64,000 bases of DNA from an uncultured Prevotellaceae bacterium (GTDB lineage Bacteria > Bacteroidota > Bacteroidia > Bacteroidales > Bacteroidaceae). Shown in pieces: positions 15,999 through 25,151 of the stretch (position 1 is its first letter; each line of letters opens with the position of its first letter). The translations under genes and the position numbers were made by a program. The notes beneath the pieces are model-generated. The model saw nothing but the letters and a program-made list of their open reading frames with translations. It ran no database searches and was not told the origin of the DNA. The stretch covers positions 46,135 to 110,134 of the forward strand of contig CASFNA010000007.1 of the NCBI GenBank assembly GCA_949295905.1, given 5' to 3'.

Positions 15999-17413
15999 AA
16001 TACTTCGTTGCATCCCTCCGGCGTGTGCGAGCTTTTTATTTTCCATTCAGCCGGATACAGATTGTTGGCGCGGTTGCCGATGTTCTTCTCGAAACCGAGC
16101 GGCACGCCCCTATACGTCATGAGGACATGTCCGCGCGGCGTATCAGAGGGCAACGGCACTGCCTCCTTGCGCAGATAGCAAAGAGCCTGGCCGTAGTCAA
16201 GCTCCACACTGGGGAAAGCCGACGCGTCAAGGCATATTGACAGGGCAAGGGCTTGCGACGGAATGACATCTTTTCCCTTGACTTCGCCGAGCGGTACGCC
16301 GGCTGACAGGACCTTGAGACTTTTCCGCGCCGCATCATAAAACGGTTTCCACAGGCGTGGTATAGCCGTGACAGTATTGCCGTCAACGACTATCTCAAAA
16401 CCGTCAGGCTGCCTTAACCACTTCTTGCAAGTATCAGCAACAGCACTGCCGCCCCCTTGCCTGCGCTCCTTCCCGGCCTTCCTGCCCTTCACACGGCCGT
16501 CACCGGCAGGCTCGTCGCCCGTCTTCCACATCACGGCCATGAACAAACCTTCGCCCTGCGTGCGTCCTGGAAGGAAACGGTACACGGACTTGTCGAAGCC
16601 AGGAAGCACCGAACCTTTGATGCCCCAACGCCCATCCGTGTCAACGGCGAGCACCTCCGCGCCCAGCTCTTCGCACATGTAGGCTACGTTCTCCTCGTCT
16701 TCCTTGGTGTTGAAGGTACACGTAGAATAGACGAACAGCCCTCCCGGGCGCAGGCAGCACCATGCGTCGGCCACTATTTCGCGCTGCAACCGCCAGCACT
16801 TCTCCACGTTCTGCAAGCTCCACTCGCCTATAGCGGCCTGGTCTTTGCGGAACATTCCCTCGCCAGAACACGGCACGTCGGCCAGCACAACGTCGAACTG
16901 GAGGCCGCTGCGGCGGAAGTCCTGCGGATAATTGTTTGTCACTATCGTGTCAGGATGGCCCTGCTTCTGCACGTTTTCGGCCAACACCTGCGCACGCTGG
17001 CGCACCGGCTCGTTGCTAACAAGCAGGCTGCCTTCAGCCAGGGCGGCGCGCGCCACGGTAGACTTTCCTCCCGGAGCGGCGCACAGGTCGAGCATCCTCA
17101 CAGGCCCACCGGCGGCATACTGGCGCAGCACGCGGTCGAGAAACATCGACGATGCCTCCTGCACGTAATACATCCCGGCGTGAAGCATCGGGTCGAACGT
17201 GAAATTTGGCCGCGCCTCAAGATACAACCCGTCCTTGCACCAAGGCACACAGCCCGTGCATCCGGCCACTTCAAAGCCCCTGTCTTGGCATTTCCAAGGG
17301 TTCAGCCTTATGCTCACGGGCGGCTCGGCGGCAAGCCCCTGCTCCAGGGTTTTCCACAGCCCGTCGCCAAGGGCGGCTTTCGTCTGCTTGATAAAGTCTT
17401 CCGGCAGCGTCAT
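15992..17413 (-). CDS. RsmF/NOP2-type RNA m5C methyltransferase
   Basis: A 473-residue SAM-dependent RNA cytosine-C5 methyltransferase of the NOL1/NOP2/Sun family, closest in plan to RsmF (YebU). The SAM-binding block is MLDLCAAPGGKST. The two catalytic cysteines are in ADVPCSGEGMFRKD and YSTCTFNTKEDEENV. A C-terminal RNA-binding extension (residues ~320-470) ends in the repeat-encoded EVLN. The ATG at 17413 (MTLPEDFIKQ) is preferred; an ATG 10 codons upstream is possible. Target is likely 16S rRNA by family, not proven here. Confidence 0.88.
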   Translation of the reverse strand: MTLPEDFIKQTKAALGDGLWKTLEQGLAAEPPVSIRLNPWKCQDRGFEVAGCTGCVPWCKDGLYLEARPNFTFDPMLHAGMYYVQEASSMFLDRVLRQYAAGGPVRMLDLCAAPGGKSTVARAALAEGSLLVSNEPVRQRAQVLAENVQKQGHPDTIVTNNYPQDFRRSGLQFDVVLADVPCSGEGMFRKDQAAIGEWSLQNVEKCWRLQREIVADAWCCLRPGGLFVYSTCTFNTKEDEENVAYMCEELGAEVLAVDTDGRWGIKGSVLPGFDKSVYRFLPGRTQGEGLFMAVMWKTGDEPAGDGRVKGRKAGKERRQGGGSAVADTCKKWLRQPDGFEIVVDGNTVTAIPRLWKPFYDAARKSLKVLSAGVPLGEVKGKDVIPSQALALSICLDASAFPSVELDYGQALCYLRKEAVPLPSDTPRGHVLMTYRGVPLGFEKNIGNRANNLYPAEWKIKSSHTPEGCNEVLN

Positions 17414-17602
17414 GCAAGATATTTGTATATGCTTGTATTGCAAAGGTCATGCAACAAAGTGCAAAGTTAATAATTATTTTAAAGTTATCAAATAAAATGT
17501 CGGTTGATTGACCGTGTGTACGTGATTTAAAGCCCTATGCAACAACGGTCAGCCCCATTTGCGTCCGGCAGGTTGTATCGTTGTCAGCGGATTTCAGCCC
17601 GG

Positions 17603-17714
17603 AACATAACTACCTGATAATCAGGCATCATGCAAAAGGCCGTCTTTCACATGATGAAAGACGGCCTTTTGCTGTTCGATTGACGGCCTTTTACAACGTG
17701 AAAGGCCGTCAGTT
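17603..17714. repeat. AAAGGCCGTCTTT palindrome P2 (inverted orientation)
   Basis: Flank ACTACCTGATAATCAGG, then AAAAGGCCGTCTTTCAC, GAAAGACGGCCTTTTGC, GACGGCCTTTTACAACG and AAAGGCCGTCA. The last word overlaps the TGA stop of the aminotransferase gene. Confidence 0.85.
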
Positions 17715-18809
17715 GAAACCGTTTAACAAACTTATCACCTTGTCAACCTCCTCTTCCTGCATGGTCTGGTTCAGCGGAATGCTCAGCTCCTCACGGTGGA
17801 TGCGCTCGGTGACAGGCAGATTAAGCACGCCAAGCTCTGTATAACAGTGCTGCCTGTGTGGCGGTATCGGGTAGTGAATCATGGTCATTACACCACCGTC
17901 GGCCAAGTAACGTTGCAGCTCGTCGCGCCTTTTGCAAAGCACGGGGAAAATATGGTGCACGCTGTTCATGCAGAACGCTTCACCCGGCAATGACAGTTCA
18001 GGGTTGTGTATTCCGCTTATATAACGCATGGCGATGCGCCTGCGCGCGGCGTTGTCACCGTCAAGATACTTCAGCTTGACGCGCAGCACGGCGGCCTGCA
18101 ACTCGTCCAGGCGGCTGTTACGCCCCTTCATGTCGAACACATACTTGCGGCTCGACCCGTAGTTGCCCAGCGCGCGCACCGTCTGCGCCAGCTCGCCGTC
18201 GTCCGTAGTCACGGCTCCGGCGTCGCCGAGCGCACCGAGATTCTTGCCCGGATAGAAGCTGTGCCCGGCCGCGTCGCCAAGGCAGCCCGTGCGCTTGCCG
18301 CCGAACATGCAGCCGTGAGCCTGCGCGTTGTCCTCGATTAGCTTAAGCCCGTGCCGCCTGCATATGTCCCCAAGCTTCTCCGTATATGCGCATCGGCCAT
18401 ACAGATGGACTATCATGACAGCTTTTGTACGCGGCGTGACAGCCTGCTCTACAAGACTGTCGTCTATCTGGAAAGTATCCAGGCGCGGCTCCACCAACAC
18501 GGGACGGAGACCGTTTTCGGTAATGGCGAGTATGCTGGCGATGTACGTATTGGCAGGCACTATCACCTCGTCGCCCGGCCGCATCGCGCCCGTCTCCATG
18601 TAAGCCCTAAATATCAGCGTGAGCGCGTCAAGCCCATTGCCACAGCCTACACAATGCTCCGTACCTATGTATGCGGCATATTCCCGCTCGAAGAGGCGTG
18701 TCTCCTCGCCTTGCAGATACCATCCACCCTCGACCACGCGCCTCACCGCGTCGCTGATTTCGGCGGAGTGCATCGCCGTAACCTTGCGTAACTCAAGATA
18801 ATTTATCAT
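17709..18809 (-). CDS. DegT/DnrJ/EryC1/StrS sugar aminotransferase (FdtB/QdtB-like)
   Basis: A 366-residue PLP enzyme placing an amino group on a nucleotide-linked keto sugar. Visible: [39 protein letters not shown] and the PLP lysine region [17 protein letters not shown]. The gene lies downstream of a FdtA/QdtA-like ketoisomerase and an acyltransferase-like gene, so a dTDP-3-amino-3,6-dideoxyhexose is the likely product (inference). I chose the ATG at 18809 ([10 protein letters not shown]); 17 upstream codons fall in repeat W7. The stop is in palindrome P2. Confidence 0.88.
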   Translation of the reverse strand: MINYLELRKVTAMHSAEISDAVRRVVEGGWYLQGEETRLFEREYAAYIGTEHCVGCGNGLDALTLIFRAYMETGAMRPGDEVIVPANTYIASILAITENGLRPVLVEPRLDTFQIDDSLVEQAVTPRTKAVMIVHLYGRCAYTEKLGDICRRHGLKLIEDNAQAHGCMFGGKRTGCLGDAAGHSFYPGKNLGALGDAGAVTTDDGELAQTVRALGNYGSSRKYVFDMKGRNSRLDELQAAVLRVKLKYLDGDNAARRRIAMRYISGIHNPELSLPGEAFCMNSVHHIFPVLCKRRDELQRYLADGGVMTMIHYPIPPHRQHCYTELGVLNLPVTERIHREELSIPLNQTMQEEEVDKVISLLNGFN

Positions 18810-18810
18810 T

Positions 18811-18974
18811 GTTATGGTAGAAGTTAAAGAATTCAGAGAAGTTATGGAAGTTAAAGCCAAATGCTGTTTTATGTTTTATCAAGAAGTCAAAAATATTCGG
18901 AAAGTATGTCAGTAAAGCCGATTTATTATGGAAATGGCTTTAACTTCTATAACTTCTCTGAATTCTTTAACTCC
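18811..18974. repeat. Word-type inverted repeat W7 (GAAGTTAAAGAATTCAGA words)
   Basis: Left arm: GAAGTTAAAGAATTCAGAG then AAGTTATGGAAGTTAAAG. Right arm: CTTTAACTTCTATAACTTC then TCTGAATTCTTTAACTCC. A long centre (~85 nt) separates them. Same words as W13. Confidence 0.85.
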
Positions 18975-18983
18975 CCAATCAAC

Positions 18984-19922
18984 TTATATCTCCCACTCAT
19001 ACGTGTCATAGCACACGCCGCGTCCGCCGAAACCTTCCTTCTGGAAGATAAGGGCTTCATTGAGATATGCGCCTCCGCGCTCGGTGGAACGTCCGAAGTC
19101 GAAATACCTGTAACCGCCGTACACATTGCAAATAAGCTCGCCGAAAAGAGCGTCCAACGCCCCGAGGCGTTTGCCTTCGGGTGATGCGGATATGTATTGC
19201 GTATGAACAGTGTCTCCGTTAAGGTAAACAACAGTGCCTCCCAAAGGCTCGTCGCCAAGATAAGACATATAAAGAAGTATATTGTCGGGAAAGCGTCCCA
19301 TCAGCAGTTGCAGCTCTTCAAGCGAATGGACAGGGGCAACCCCGTACTTGCTTTCAAGATTGCTGTCGAGTATCTGCCAAAAGGCTGCCACGTCATCGCT
19401 CCGCATTACCGTAACGCCTGCACGCAAAGCCTTCTTCAGGCAGCGGCGGCGCAACTCGCCGAACCTTATCCTGTCGTCAAGGAACACGGTTGAGGAGATG
19501 TCGCGTGCGGCAAGCCTTGCGCCGCATACGTTGACGATGGCGTACAAGTCTTCTTCCGAAGCGTAACGTGAATAAATCCAAGGCACGGCCTTGTAGACCA
19601 CTTTCCTTATGCCATGCGCACGCAAATAGCCGTTCAATTCACCGAAAAGTGCGCACACATGGGCGGCCTTAGCGTCTCTTCCCATGACAAGTCCGCCATA
19701 GGTAAGCCCCTGATGGGAATACAACGTGCCGCCGACAACATTTGCAGGAAGCACCGCACACAGCCTGCCTTTGAGGTAGAACATGAGCGAATGGTCGCTG
19801 AAGCGGCCGCTGTGGTAGTCCATGTAATCGCGACGGAACAGGAACGTGCCGTTCTTCGAGCGGTTTATGAAGTCGTCCCACTCGGCCTTCCTGCCGCTTG
19901 AATATCTCGTTATCTCGAACAT
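18984..19922 (-). CDS. FemAB/GNAT-like acyltransferase
   Basis: A 312-residue protein of the FemAB / BioF2-like GNAT superfamily (Acetyltransf_6 type). It begins MFEITRYSSGRKAEWDDFI and has the late GNAT-fold stretch LGDEPLGGTVVYLNGDTVHT followed by YISASPEGKRLGALDALFGE. The C-terminal RYFDFGRSTERGG motif is frequent in this group. It overlaps the upstream ketoisomerase gene by 13 nt. In this context it may N-acylate the amino sugar made by the flanking genes, taking the place of a classical FdtC acetyltransferase (inference). Cell-wall bridge formation is the alternative role. Confidence 0.75.
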   Translation of the reverse strand: MFEITRYSSGRKAEWDDFINRSKNGTFLFRRDYMDYHSGRFSDHSLMFYLKGRLCAVLPANVVGGTLYSHQGLTYGGLVMGRDAKAAHVCALFGELNGYLRAHGIRKVVYKAVPWIYSRYASEEDLYAIVNVCGARLAARDISSTVFLDDRIRFGELRRRCLKKALRAGVTVMRSDDVAAFWQILDSNLESKYGVAPVHSLEELQLLMGRFPDNILLYMSYLGDEPLGGTVVYLNGDTVHTQYISASPEGKRLGALDALFGELICNVYGGYRYFDFGRSTERGGAYLNEALIFQKEGFGGRGVCYDTYEWEI

Positions 19923-20323
19923 TTCAAATAGTCTAAGAACTCGGCATAATCACGTATGTAGTCGCTTTCTTCGTAAAGCTCTGACGCAAGCACAAGGCAC
20001 ACCGCCCCCGACGAGAAGTCGTCAAGCGTGCGCCATACGCCTGTATCGACAAGGAGTCCCTGGTATGGGTGGTTGAGCAGGTACGACTTCTTGTCCGTCC
20101 CGTCGTCCAGCGTTACGTGGAAGCTGCCGCTTACGGCTATGATGAACTCCTTGCACTCCTTGTGGGCGTGGCCGCCGCGGCTCTCACCGCCCGGTACGTC
20201 GTAGACCCAATACACGCGCTTTATGCCGAAAGGCACATTCTTGAACTGCTCGGCTACGGTAAGGTTGCCGCGTGGGTCGAACATCTTGGGTAGGTCTATG
20301 ACGGTTCCTGCGGAATATTTCAT
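19910..20323 (-). CDS. dTDP-4-keto-6-deoxyhexose 3,4-ketoisomerase (FdtA/QdtA-like)
   Basis: A 137-residue cupin of the FdtA/QdtA/WxcM family, isomerising dTDP-4-keto-6-deoxyglucose to the 3-keto sugar. Visible: RGNLTVAEQFKNVPFGIKRV, the catalytic-histidine block GGESRGGHAHKECKEFIIA, and the C-terminal RTLDDFSSGAVCLVLASELY. Normal length. First gene of a three-gene operon with the acyltransferase-like gene and the aminotransferase. The required upstream enzyme RfbB is encoded at 2777-3925. Confidence 0.92.
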   Translation of the reverse strand: MKYSAGTVIDLPKMFDPRGNLTVAEQFKNVPFGIKRVYWVYDVPGGESRGGHAHKECKEFIIAVSGSFHVTLDDGTDKKSYLLNHPYQGLLVDTGVWRTLDDFSSGAVCLVLASELYEESDYIRDYAEFLDYLKCSR

Positions 20324-20450
20324 TGCAATATGTTTTTTATCTTACGTTATTTTGCCGCATTACGGCAGGCAAAGCCTGCGGCTTACTAAGATATAACGCC
20401 GCCTTGGTCTGTTTATTTCACTTTCCGTTAAAAATCATATGAGATGGCAC

Positions 20451-20583
20451 TTTGCCGCCTACTGTTTTTCAAAAGGCGGTATTTTACATTCTGAAAGGCC
20501 GTCTTTCGCACGCTAAAAGGCCGTCTTTCGTCATGCGAAAGACGGCCTTTTGCAACATATCTGACAATCAGGCACTTACAAAG
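20451..20583. repeat. AAAGGCCGTCTTT palindrome P3
   Basis: AAAGGCCGTCTTTCGCACGC, TAAAAGGCCGTCTTTCGTC and GAAAGACGGCCTTTTGCAAC, then the flank ATATCTGACAATCAGGCAC. The flank ends at the stop codon of the TatD-type gene (20584). Confidence 0.9.
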
Positions 20584-21369
20584 CTACGCCCCGATGCCGA
20601 ACACACGGACGGCGTTGGCGTTGGTCGTGGCGGCCACCTCGTCCTCGCTCACGCCGTAACACTCGGCAAGACGCTTCAACACGTACAGCGCGAAGGCGCT
20701 CTCGTTGCGCTTGCCGCGCATCGGCACGGGAGCCATGTAGGGCGAGTCGGTCTCGATGACGATGCGTTCGAGCGGCACGGCGGCAGGCAGCACCTCGGGC
20801 AGGTGCGACTTCTTGAACGTAAGCACGCCGCCTATGCCGAGCACGAAGTTGTCAAACTGTAACAGCTCGGCGGCCTCTTTATCGTTTCCCGTGAAGCAAT
20901 GGAACACTCCGCCGGGCAGGTCTTTCTTGTATTTCCGCAGCAAACCGACCATCTCGTTCTGCGCCTTGCGGCAATGGAGCATCAGCGGCAGGCGTGTCTC
21001 CACCGACCAGCGCACCTGTTCCTCTAACGCTTCAAGCTGCTCTTTCTCGAACTCACGGCTCCAATAATAATCCAATCCTACCTCGCCAATGGCTATGAAC
21101 GGATACTCCGGCGCGTCGAGCCGCGCCTTCATTTGCGACAAAACGTCGCGCCAGTCAGCCTTTACGTCCTCCGGATGGAGGCCGAGCATGGGATAGGCGA
21201 CGCCCGGATAACGGGCGCACGCAGCCAACACGGTGTCAACCGACGACAGATTGATTGCCGGAATGAATATTTTGCTTACACCTGCGGCCTTCGCGCGGGC
21301 CACAACTTCGTCACGGTCAAGGGCAAACTCCTCGCCGTCAAGATGAGTATGTGTGTCGATGAAATTCAT
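20584..21369 (-). CDS. TatD family hydrolase/DNase
   Basis: A 261-residue metal-dependent hydrolase of the TatD/YcfH family (TIM barrel, 3'-5' exonuclease activity in characterised members). Metal ligands are visible in FIDTHTHLDGEEF, IGEVGLDYYW, LMLHCRKAQNE, HCFTGN and ETDSPYMAPVP. Full length. The stop codon directly touches palindrome P3; the upstream spacer carries W8. Unrelated to Tat transport despite the name. Confidence 0.93.
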   Translation of the reverse strand: MNFIDTHTHLDGEEFALDRDEVVARAKAAGVSKIFIPAINLSSVDTVLAACARYPGVAYPMLGLHPEDVKADWRDVLSQMKARLDAPEYPFIAIGEVGLDYYWSREFEKEQLEALEEQVRWSVETRLPLMLHCRKAQNEMVGLLRKYKKDLPGGVFHCFTGNDKEAAELLQFDNFVLGIGGVLTFKKSHLPEVLPAAVPLERIVIETDSPYMAPVPMRGKRNESAFALYVLKRLAECYGVSEDEVAATTNANAVRVFGIGA

Positions 21370-21380
21370 TGTTTGACTTT

Positions 21381-21490
21381 TTGGAGAGAAAGAGTAAGGA
21401 GAGAAGGAGTAAGTAGGTATGTTTTGAAAATATCCGCATCAATGTTATTGTGCATATCTACTTACTCCTTCCCTCCTTTCTCCTTTACTA
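21381..21490. repeat. Word-type inverted repeat W8 (GGAGTAAGGAGA words)
   Basis: Left arm GGAGAGAAAGAGTAAGGAGA plus AGGAGTAAGTAGGTATG. Right arm CATATCTACTTACTCC then TTCCCTCCTTTCTCC. The right arm runs into the upstream gene, where it encodes the final VVKEKGGKE. Words shared with W12. Confidence 0.8.
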
Positions 21491-22181
21491 CTTTAACTTC
21501 ATTCTTACGGTAATAATACACCACGCCGAACTTCCTGCACATGTCGAAACGCGTCTCCACAGGCTCGTCCTTGAAGTGAGCCTCGATTTGGTTCCACAGC
21601 TCCAGTATCACTTCGTCAACCTCCGGGCGTATGCGTTTCAGGCTTTCAAGGGCGCGCGAGGTGTTGTCCTTCAGGCGTTTCTGCTGCTGATAGCAGTCGT
21701 TGAAAATGTCAACATGCGTGCTAACCATGCCTACCGTGGGGTTGTAAATCGGCCTTCCGCCCTGCTTCACGCGGGCTTTCTCGCCCTCGACGGCCTGCCT
21801 TCCCCAGCGGATTAACGCGCTTGCGCTCTTCATGTTGGGCAATGCCGTAGAGTCTTCGTCCAGACCGTAGAGTTTAAGCAACGGCCTCTTGATTTCCCCA
21901 CGCTCAACGGCCATCATCAATACTTGCAGGAAATGGCTGACGTACATCGTGGCGTTGCGCTGCAGCTTGTCGATTTTCCCCACGCCGCGAAGCTGCGCCG
22001 AGTACGTAAGGCGGTACTGCTCGGCGGCAGTCAGAAGCCTGTCGTATGCCGGCTGGGCACGGTTTATGGTCTGCCAGTCTACAAAACGGTTGCGCACGGT
22101 GTACAACTCGTTGCTGTCGAGCACCGTTTTCAGCGCGCGGAGACGCGCCGCGTCAGTCTTTGGAAGTCTACGGTAAGGCAT
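21462..22181 (-). CDS. Conserved hypothetical protein (Bacteroidetes type)
   Basis: A 239-residue soluble protein that is mostly helical, without signal peptide or TM segments. It starts MPYRRLPKTDAARLRALKT and holds repeated amphipathic helices with conserved-looking LYGLDEDSTALPNMKSASAL. I recognise the type only as a conserved Bacteroidetes hypothetical. The last nine residues are encoded by repeat W8, so they are probably not ancestral. It may be co-transcribed with the prenyl synthase upstream and TatD-type gene downstream. Confidence 0.7.
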   Translation of the reverse strand: MPYRRLPKTDAARLRALKTVLDSNELYTVRNRFVDWQTINRAQPAYDRLLTAAEQYRLTYSAQLRGVGKIDKLQRNATMYVSHFLQVLMMAVERGEIKRPLLKLYGLDEDSTALPNMKSASALIRWGRQAVEGEKARVKQGGRPIYNPTVGMVSTHVDIFNDCYQQQKRLKDNTSRALESLKRIRPEVDEVILELWNQIEAHFKDEPVETRFDMCRKFGVVYYYRKNEVKVVKEKGGKE

Positions 22182-22189
22182 TTGTCAAT

Positions 22190-22273
22190 ACATAATTCAC
22201 AATTCATAATTCACATGCGTAATGAAAACTCCAATTGAATAATTATGCATTGTGCATTATGAATTATGAATTA
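22190..22273. repeat. Word-type inverted repeat W9 (AATTCATAATTCACA words)
   Basis: Left arm CATAATTCACAATTCATAAT then TCACATGC. Right arm GCATTGTGCATTATGAATTA then TGAATT. It sits between the prenyl synthase stop (22276) and the next gene's start (22181). Same words as W18. Confidence 0.85.
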
Positions 22274-22275
22274 AA

Positions 22276-23250
22276 TCAGTTTTTACGTGTCATCATCTTG
22301 TCTGTATAAGCGGCAAGCACGGCCTTGCGTTCGTCAGGCAGATTGACCTTTGCAAGATACTTGCGGCTCTGCTCGAAGTAGTATTCTATTTTCTCTTCGG
22401 CCACTTTCCTTATCCCTACTTTATCGTAAATGGCGGTCACTGCGGCTATTTTCTCCTTCGGGTCGAAGTCCTTTGCCGTCACCCACCGCGTCAGTTCGGC
22501 GCGCTGTGCATCGTCAGCACGGTTGAAAGCATTGATGAGCATGTATGTCTTTTTGTTGCAAAGTATGTCGCCGCCCACGGTCTTTCCAAACACCGACGGG
22601 TCTCCGTAAACGTCAAGATAGTCGTCCTGCAATTGGAATGCAAGCCCCATCTGCTCGCCAAACTTGTACAAATTGTCGGCATCCTCGTCAGGTGCGTCGG
22701 CCAAGAGCGCGCCTGTTTTCAGCGCACATGCAAGCAAGACGCTCGTCTTGAGGCGTATCATTTCTATGTATTCGGCTTCCGTCACGTCTGTACGTGTCTC
22801 GAAATCCATGTCATACTGCTGGCCTTCGCCTATTTCGAGAGCCGTCTCCGTGAAGAGGTCGAGCACTGGTTTCAACTTGTCCGGACGGCATTTCAGGAAA
22901 TGATTATATGCCAATACAAGCATGCTGTCACCCGAAAGGATGGCCGTATTGGCGTTCCACTTCACGTGGACGGTCTGCTTTCCGCGCCTCATTCCGGCGT
23001 TGTCCATCAGGTCATCGTGCAATAACGTATAGTTATGGTACGTCTCAATGGCGCACGCCGACGGCAAGATGCTCTCCGGGTCGTCCTTATACATATTGTA
23101 AGCCATGAGCATAAGCGACGGGCGAATGCGCTTGCCGCCCATCGACAAGACGTATTTCACCGGCTCGTAAAGGCCCCTCGGCTCGCGGTCATACGGCAGG
23201 CCGTCAAGATAATCGTTGAATTTTGCAAGGATTTCGTCAGCTGTCAACAT
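22276..23250 (-). CDS. Trans-isoprenyl diphosphate synthase
   Basis: A 324-residue polyprenyl synthetase that joins IPP to allylic diphosphates. The first Asp-rich motif is in LLHDDLMDNAGMRRGK and the second in FQLQDDYLDVYGD. Full length with an intact C-terminal helix. Chain length (geranylgeranyl versus longer, for menaquinone or undecaprenyl) cannot be fixed from sequence by eye. Likely first gene of a minus-strand group reaching to the TatD-type gene. Confidence 0.92.
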   Translation of the reverse strand: MLTADEILAKFNDYLDGLPYDREPRGLYEPVKYVLSMGGKRIRPSLMLMAYNMYKDDPESILPSACAIETYHNYTLLHDDLMDNAGMRRGKQTVHVKWNANTAILSGDSMLVLAYNHFLKCRPDKLKPVLDLFTETALEIGEGQQYDMDFETRTDVTEAEYIEMIRLKTSVLLACALKTGALLADAPDEDADNLYKFGEQMGLAFQLQDDYLDVYGDPSVFGKTVGGDILCNKKTYMLINAFNRADDAQRAELTRWVTAKDFDPKEKIAAVTAIYDKVGIRKVAEEKIEYYFEQSRKYLAKVNLPDERKAVLAAYTDKMMTRKN

Positions 23251-23288
23251 AGTAATTAAGGTTTATGCAAATGCTGGTTATACTTCTG

Positions 23289-24020
23289 TTACAATTTGAA
23301 AACTACCGGAATGCAGACATACGTGCGGCAAGGCTGCCCGTGGTCTTCGCCCGGTTTCCATTTCGGCATCAGCCTAAGCACACGCAAAGCCTCACGGTCA
23401 AGCTCGGGACTGGCCGACTTTACCACCTTGCGGTCGGCTATAGTGCCGTCCTTGTTGACTATGAACGACACCAAAACCGTGCCCTGCCGCTTTGCGCGCT
23501 GCGCCGCCAAAGGGTACTTAAGGTGCTTTGTAAGCCACTGCACGAAGGCCGACATGCCACCGGGGAACTCCGGCAGACGCTCCACCACCTGGAAATTCAG
23601 AGGATTGTCAGCGTCCCCGTCAACGGTTGTAGGCTGCAAGGTGACATCCGAAACGGCGGCAATGTCGCCGAAACCTACGCCCAAAAGCTTCTTCAGCGCA
23701 GCCTTGTCTGAAAGCGGATTGCCCGCCGCCTCGTTCTCGACAGGCTTGTCCACAACATTGATTTTGTCCGAAACGGCGGCCTGCCTGCCGCTCGGAGCGG
23801 CGGCAACCATGTCGTCACGCTGCATGGCGGGCATCATCTCGATGTCCTGCGAAACGTCGTCGAGCAAGTCTTCATCGGCCTCCGGCATGCCGCCTTGCAC
23901 CGTAAACTCAAGCGCGACGAGAAACAACGACAGCGCAACCACAAGCCCCAAGAGGAAGCCCGACACCCTGCGGCTGTCCGAATCGGCACGATATGTATTC
24001 CTTACGTCCACAAACAACAA
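23289..24020 (-). CDS. tonB: TonB energy transducer
   Basis: A 243-residue periplasm-spanning TonB. One N-terminal TM helix (residues ~21-40: FLLGLVVALSLFLVALEFTV), an acidic and variable linker, and a C-terminal TonB domain ending YPLAAQRAKRQGTVLVSFIV and VLRLMPKWKPG. No ATG precedes the TM helix. The candidate starts are TTG at 24020 or nearby TTG/GTG codons, limited by an upstream stop. A minus-strand -7 box (reverse complement of CAAAAGTA, 24119-24126) is about 100 nt upstream. Works with ExbB/ExbD and TonB receptors. Confidence 0.85.
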   Translation of the reverse strand: MLFVDVRNTYRADSDSRRVSGFLLGLVVALSLFLVALEFTVQGGMPEADEDLLDDVSQDIEMMPAMQRDDMVAAAPSGRQAAVSDKINVVDKPVENEAAGNPLSDKAALKKLLGVGFGDIAAVSDVTLQPTTVDGDADNPLNFQVVERLPEFPGGMSAFVQWLTKHLKYPLAAQRAKRQGTVLVSFIVNKDGTIADRKVVKSASPELDREALRVLRLMPKWKPGEDHGQPCRTYVCIPVVFKL

Positions 24021-24148
24021 CGAGAAATTACCGCCTTGGCATTAACAGGTTATACTAATAAGCCGTTTTTTGCGTTATTATGGTAACCCCGTGCGCAAGA
24101 CAATACGTTTTCATTATGCAAAAGTAACTCTTGTATTTGAAAAAGATG

Positions 24149-24156
24149 TAACTTTG
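24149..24156 (+). promoter_or_regulatory. -7 box (TAACTTTG) for porQ
   Basis: TAACTTTG fits TAnnTTTG, 22 nt before the porQ ATG. It is back to back with the probable tonB promoter. Confidence 0.55.
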
Positions 24157-24177
24157 CGCCAAAATTAACTGATTTGG

Positions 24178-25125
24178 ATGAAAAAAACTTTTTTCACGCT
24201 TTTGCTGGCGTTTCTCGCCGCCGTAGCTTACGCACAGGACAGCCAGACGGCGTATAACTTCCTGCGTCTGCCCGTCAGCGCCCACGCCGCGGCACTCGGC
24301 GGAGACAACATCACCATAATAGAAGACGACCCCACGCTCATGTTCAACAACCCGGCACTGCTCTCGTCGGTCAGCGACAAGAGCATAAACCTAAACTTCA
24401 TGACATACATGGCTGGGGCGAAAACGGCCAGCGCGTCGTTCACCAAGGTGCTGAAAGACAAGGCGTCGGTGGCCGTCATGGCGCAGTACATGGACTACGG
24501 AACGATGAAGGAGGTAGACATGAACAACGTGCAGACGGGCGAATTTTCGGCGAAGGACATCGCCCTGAGCGGCGTTTTCAGCTATATGCTCGGCCAAAAG
24601 CTCGCCGGAGGCATAACGGCCAAGGTCATAAACTCTTACATCGGCAGCTATTCGTCGTGGGCGGTGGGCATAGACCTCGGCCTCAACTATTACGACCCGG
24701 AGCACGAATGGTCGCTCTCGCTCGTGGCGAAAAACCTCGGCGGCCAGCTGAAAGCCTACGACAACGAGTACGAGAAGATGCCGCTCGACGTGCAGCTCGG
24801 CGCAAGCAAGCGTTTCGCCGCCCTGCCTTTCCGCCTCTCGGCAACGCTGGTTGACCTGAACCACTGGGACTACGGCTTCATCAACCACCTTGTAGCAGGC
24901 GTTGACATACTCTTCTCGCAACAGATATACGTGGCCGCAGGCTACAACTTCCGCCGCGCCGACGAGATGAAAACGCTGAAAGGCACCGACGAGGAAAGCA
25001 CCCACATGGCCGGACTTTCGCTCGGAGCGGGCCTCCAGCTTGAACGTTTCAAGCTGCAACTGGCCTACGGAAAGTACCACGTATCGTCCAACTCAATCAT
25101 CATAAACGCTACTTACAGCCTGTAA
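24178..25125 (+). CDS. porQ: Type IX secretion system protein PorQ-like
   Basis: A 315-residue exported protein with a signal peptide ([16 protein letters not shown]) and the PorQ signature start of the mature part: [19 protein letters not shown], then [20 protein letters not shown]. The rest is an outer-membrane beta-barrel-like sequence of the PorV/PorP type. PorQ is part of the attachment complex of the type IX secretion system. No other T9SS gene is in the window, which is usual because the por genes are scattered. cmk follows 26 nt later. Confidence 0.85.
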   Translation: MKKTFFTLLLAFLAAVAYAQDSQTAYNFLRLPVSAHAAALGGDNITIIEDDPTLMFNNPALLSSVSDKSINLNFMTYMAGAKTASASFTKVLKDKASVAVMAQYMDYGTMKEVDMNNVQTGEFSAKDIALSGVFSYMLGQKLAGGITAKVINSYIGSYSSWAVGIDLGLNYYDPEHEWSLSLVAKNLGGQLKAYDNEYEKMPLDVQLGASKRFAALPFRLSATLVDLNHWDYGFINHLVAGVDILFSQQIYVAAGYNFRRADEMKTLKGTDEESTHMAGLSLGAGLQLERFKLQLAYGKYHVSSNSIIINATYSL

Positions 25126-25151
25126 GAAACCTTATTTTCAAATATAAAAGA

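Noticed and set aside
16457-17470. 337-codon open frame antisense to the RNA methyltransferase
   Set aside because: Composition typical of a shadow frame. The opposite strand has both catalytic cysteine motifs.
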